From NCBI GenBank assembly GCA_025617745.1, contig CM046853.1, positions 9,378,974-9,442,973 of the forward strand: a stretch of DNA of 64,000 nt, read 5' to 3'. This document shows, piece by piece, positions 61,478-64,000 of this stretch. Position numbers and translations under genes: made by a program. Source of the stretch: Heliocidaris erythrogramma (lineage: Eukaryota > Echinodermata > Echinoidea > Camarodonta > Echinometridae). Numbering within the stretch: the stretch's first letter is position 1; the number at the start of each line of letters is the position of its first letter. The notes below the pieces were generated by a model. It made no database searches. It saw only the letters and a list, made by a program, of their open reading frames with translations, and was not told where the DNA came from.

Positions 61478-61562
61478 ATCATCTGTTTGGAGCCAGAAGG
61501 GCGTTAACTCATATACTTTAACACAGGGTTAACGCCCTTCTGGCTCTCAACAGACAATATAT
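61478..61562. repeat. Foldback repeat, copy 7 (best preserved)
   Basis: Left arm GGAGCCAGAAGGGCGTTAAC and right arm GTTAACGCCCTTCTGGCTCT pair almost perfectly. Outer arms extend toward catctgtt and cagacaatatat. Confidence 0.9.
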
Positions 61563-62764
61563 CTGCATTATGACCTTTCTTTTCAAAACTATTTCACATG
61601 CCTAGTGCATACATCATGGATTCATTGTGAAAATTTGTGTTTCCACTATGAAACTCCAATAAACTTTGATCAGTGTTTTTATCTAGGTGCCCCTTTTAAA
61701 TTAGCCCCACCTGTACTGTCACATGTTTTTAATTTAGTCTATATCATCCAACTTAAGTAGGGCCTATACTGTGTGGATACAAAATCTAATTTACACTTCA
61801 TAAGCCAATGTCATGAAAGAGTACATAGTTCAGTCAGGCCAGGTAGCAATGCGGCCTTAGTTACTTGTAGCAGGCAAGGTGCATAGAGCATGTTAGGGAC
61901 ATTAGTCATGATTAGAAGTCAACCTCAGTTCAAGCTTACAAGCAACAGATGGCAGCAATTGTTGCCAACATGTCAGTGTCATGCATTACGAGTCAAGGCC
62001 ATGTGAACGTGATAGGTAATTGGAATGTCCAGTGGCAGGTCAACATGTACAATAAGAAAGAACAAAAGAGCCGCACGGCCATTACAGATCTACAGATTCG
62101 GGAATTCTAATCAGGATTTTTAACTTCATTCTACAGAGCATTTGAAGATAAAAAGCCTGACAAACAGCAGCAATGGCTTCAAAACGTGTGAAATTTGCCC
62201 AAAATCAAAAGAAAAAAAGATATGCTTATATACTTCATTACATTGAGAAATGTAGTTCGTTCCTGGGTATCTCAAATAGCAAATGCATAAATGTAGCTCA
62301 TCTTTCATCATAGCAAATACTGTTAAACATTGTATTGAAAGGTGAGCTCAGACAGGCCTCTCAGTGAGATGACAACTATGGAAAATTCACACTCAAAGGT
62401 CAAAACTTGACAGCTCTGCAAATCTCTATAACTTCAAAATATGTATTTGGACTACCAAAAATGCCCACCTTTCACACATCATAACCTGTCACACAGATGC
62501 TCTCCGACCTTCCTACACCCTCCATCAACCTTTTCTTTCTTCTTTCTCCTCTCTCTCGTTCTCACTCTCGCTTTCTCTGTCCCCATCAATCTCCCTAATT
62601 CTGTAACATTTCTCTAATTCATTTTCCTTTAACAGTTAATTTCCAAATATCTCATGTCAACATCTATTCTCCCGTACTTCCGTCTTCCCTTTCCATTTCA
62701 TAATAATATCTAATTCAATGCTAGCAATTACATCATCTTCTTGCCTTCATTCACTGAATCAGTC

Positions 62765-63152
62765 AAAAGTTACGTTCACACGATGGGAGTTAAACTTTAA
62801 GTTTCGCTTGTAGTTTCAAAACTTTAAAGTTAACTTGTAGTTATCTTGTAGTTTCGAAAAGTCTACTTGTAGTTCTAGAACCACAAGCAAGCTTGTAGTT
62901 AAGGCCGAATCCACGAGCAGTGGGTGGTCCTCCGTCGCAGTCTCGGTTAGCGATGACCTCGCTGTTCAAGTTAAATTTCCGGGTTTTCGCGCGAATTATT
63001 AACACTGGATCTGTATGTGCACTGCACACACAATCGGTAGTATCTACATCCTGGGTTAACCATGAAGATCGCTTGGCTTGTAGTTTCAGCTCGTTGTTTA
63101 GGGCTCATGTGAACCCTCGTTGCGTTTAGGGAGTCGTGGTTTCATTAACTTA
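62765..63152 (+). mobile_element. TIR element of about 0.4 kb, copy 2 (inverted relative to copy 1)
   Basis: Starts agttacgttcacacgatggg and runs as the reverse complement of 54556-54988 (shared ttgtagttctagaacca, gctgttcaagttaaatttcc, attattaacactg). Its far end is truncated before the terminal repeat. Confidence 0.8.
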
Positions 63153-64000
63153 AAGGAGAATTAACCTCAAACAATAAAGACGATAGTGTTCAAATGTGTT
63201 ATTTATTCCTACTTGTTAGACTATATGGCTTCGCGTCAAAATATACGAGATCGATACGAATCAAGATTTTCTGAGCAAAATTTATCATCTGCTAGCAATA
63301 TGTATCGTCTGCTAGCAATACATGGGGGCTGCCATTTTTTTTATGTGTACAAGAAGATTTTCTTAATCCAAATGCCCAATTGCCTTTTTCAAAATTAAAA
63401 ACCCATTTGAGATTTAAAATATAGAATAGATATGTCAATTTATTTTTAAACTGAAGATTTCCTTATATATTTCTGTTGAAAATCGATATTCGCTTAATAT
63501 AAATCTATTTTCTAGATACTGTGACGCAATGGACGGAGCAAATTAATTCAAATTTTATGGATGCTTCTTCCCTGAGCATCTATAGCGGCAAACTATGCAT
63601 TCACCTGCTTTCGGATAATGGGACTTGAAAAGTCAGAATGCATGCTGCATATATTATGCTCTGCTCTGTTTGGCAAACCCAAGAAAATAGATTTTTGTTA
63701 AGCAAAACCAGACAATTTAAAAGTATCATTATAAAGATTTAATTTTTATAAATCATGTAAACACCCACTTTATATTTTTCGTCACATATGGGATTTTAGG
63801 TAATGAAGAAAATCAATTTAGGTCTTGGATTCAAAATATCTTCCTGACCGGAACATTTCTCAATGGTTCATGTACAAATCCAAATCAGCAAGAAAATGGC
63901 AGCCCCCATGTAAATGAGTAGTAGACGATACCGGGTGTTGGAATATCTTTATTATACCCTTTTCTGATATCTTATTGGAAAATGATTTAGGCCAATAAGT

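Larger units (their letters stand above)
53430..64000. other. Non-coding remainder of the window
   Basis: AT-rich DNA holding only the repeats listed separately (54250, 54556, 55570, 56683 G run, 59140, 60738, 61478, 62765). No exon with both a convincing frame and splice sites was seen. A GTAAGT donor at 60013 and a minus-strand GTAAGT at 57633-57628 stand without supporting coding sequence. Confidence 0.5.

Overview
This is eukaryotic, AT-rich, repeat-dense DNA with no bacterial gene organisation. It contains split exons with GT/AG splice signals, many microsatellites, tRNA-derived SINEs, foldback/MITE-like repeats and two DIRS-type tyrosine-recombinase retrotransposons. The repeat mix and frequent words such as taggcctat fit a marine deuterostome, most likely an echinoderm such as a sea urchin. 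That assignment is inference from style, not proof.

Layout. 40-5953: DIRS-like element 1 (coding strand minus), decayed. 6047-6149 and 15710-15895: two minus-strand exons that join in phase and encode a signal peptide followed directly by the first half of an immunoglobulin domain, the 5' end of an IgSF surface or secreted protein gene. The intron between them is about 9.6 kb, and element 1 lies in the next intron, 93 bp past the splice donor. 15896-30740: non-coding DNA (probably intron or upstream DNA of that gene) with microsatellites and small repeats. 30744-31906: a foldback-like repeat. 30857-40476: a 1715-bp tandem duplication whose first copy is split by DIRS-like element 2 (32147-38342). 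The second copy is the uninterrupted site. 40477-64000: mostly non-coding, with one good plus-strand terminal-exon candidate (53224-53321, poly(A) signal at 53420), one possible minus-strand internal exon (43701-43770), an inverted pair of about 0.4-kb TIR repeats, two SINE-like repeats counting the one at 11.4 kb, and most copies of a short foldback family.

Main result. The window holds both empty and filled versions of a DIRS insertion site. The two junctions, the empty site (40052-40057) and the element's internal complementary region all agree on one crossover inside the six bases AATCAA, with one copy of the core in the circle and one in the target. This is what tyrosine-recombinase integration of a circular DIRS intermediate predicts. 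The lengths close exactly: 1296 + 419 = 1715. Element 2 has identical inverted terminal repeats over 141 nt yet carries frameshifts, an internal duplication and a lost reverse transcriptase catalytic aspartate, so it looks recently placed but not self-sufficient. The duplication could instead be two alleles (with and without the insertion) assembled in tandem; that must be settled with long reads.
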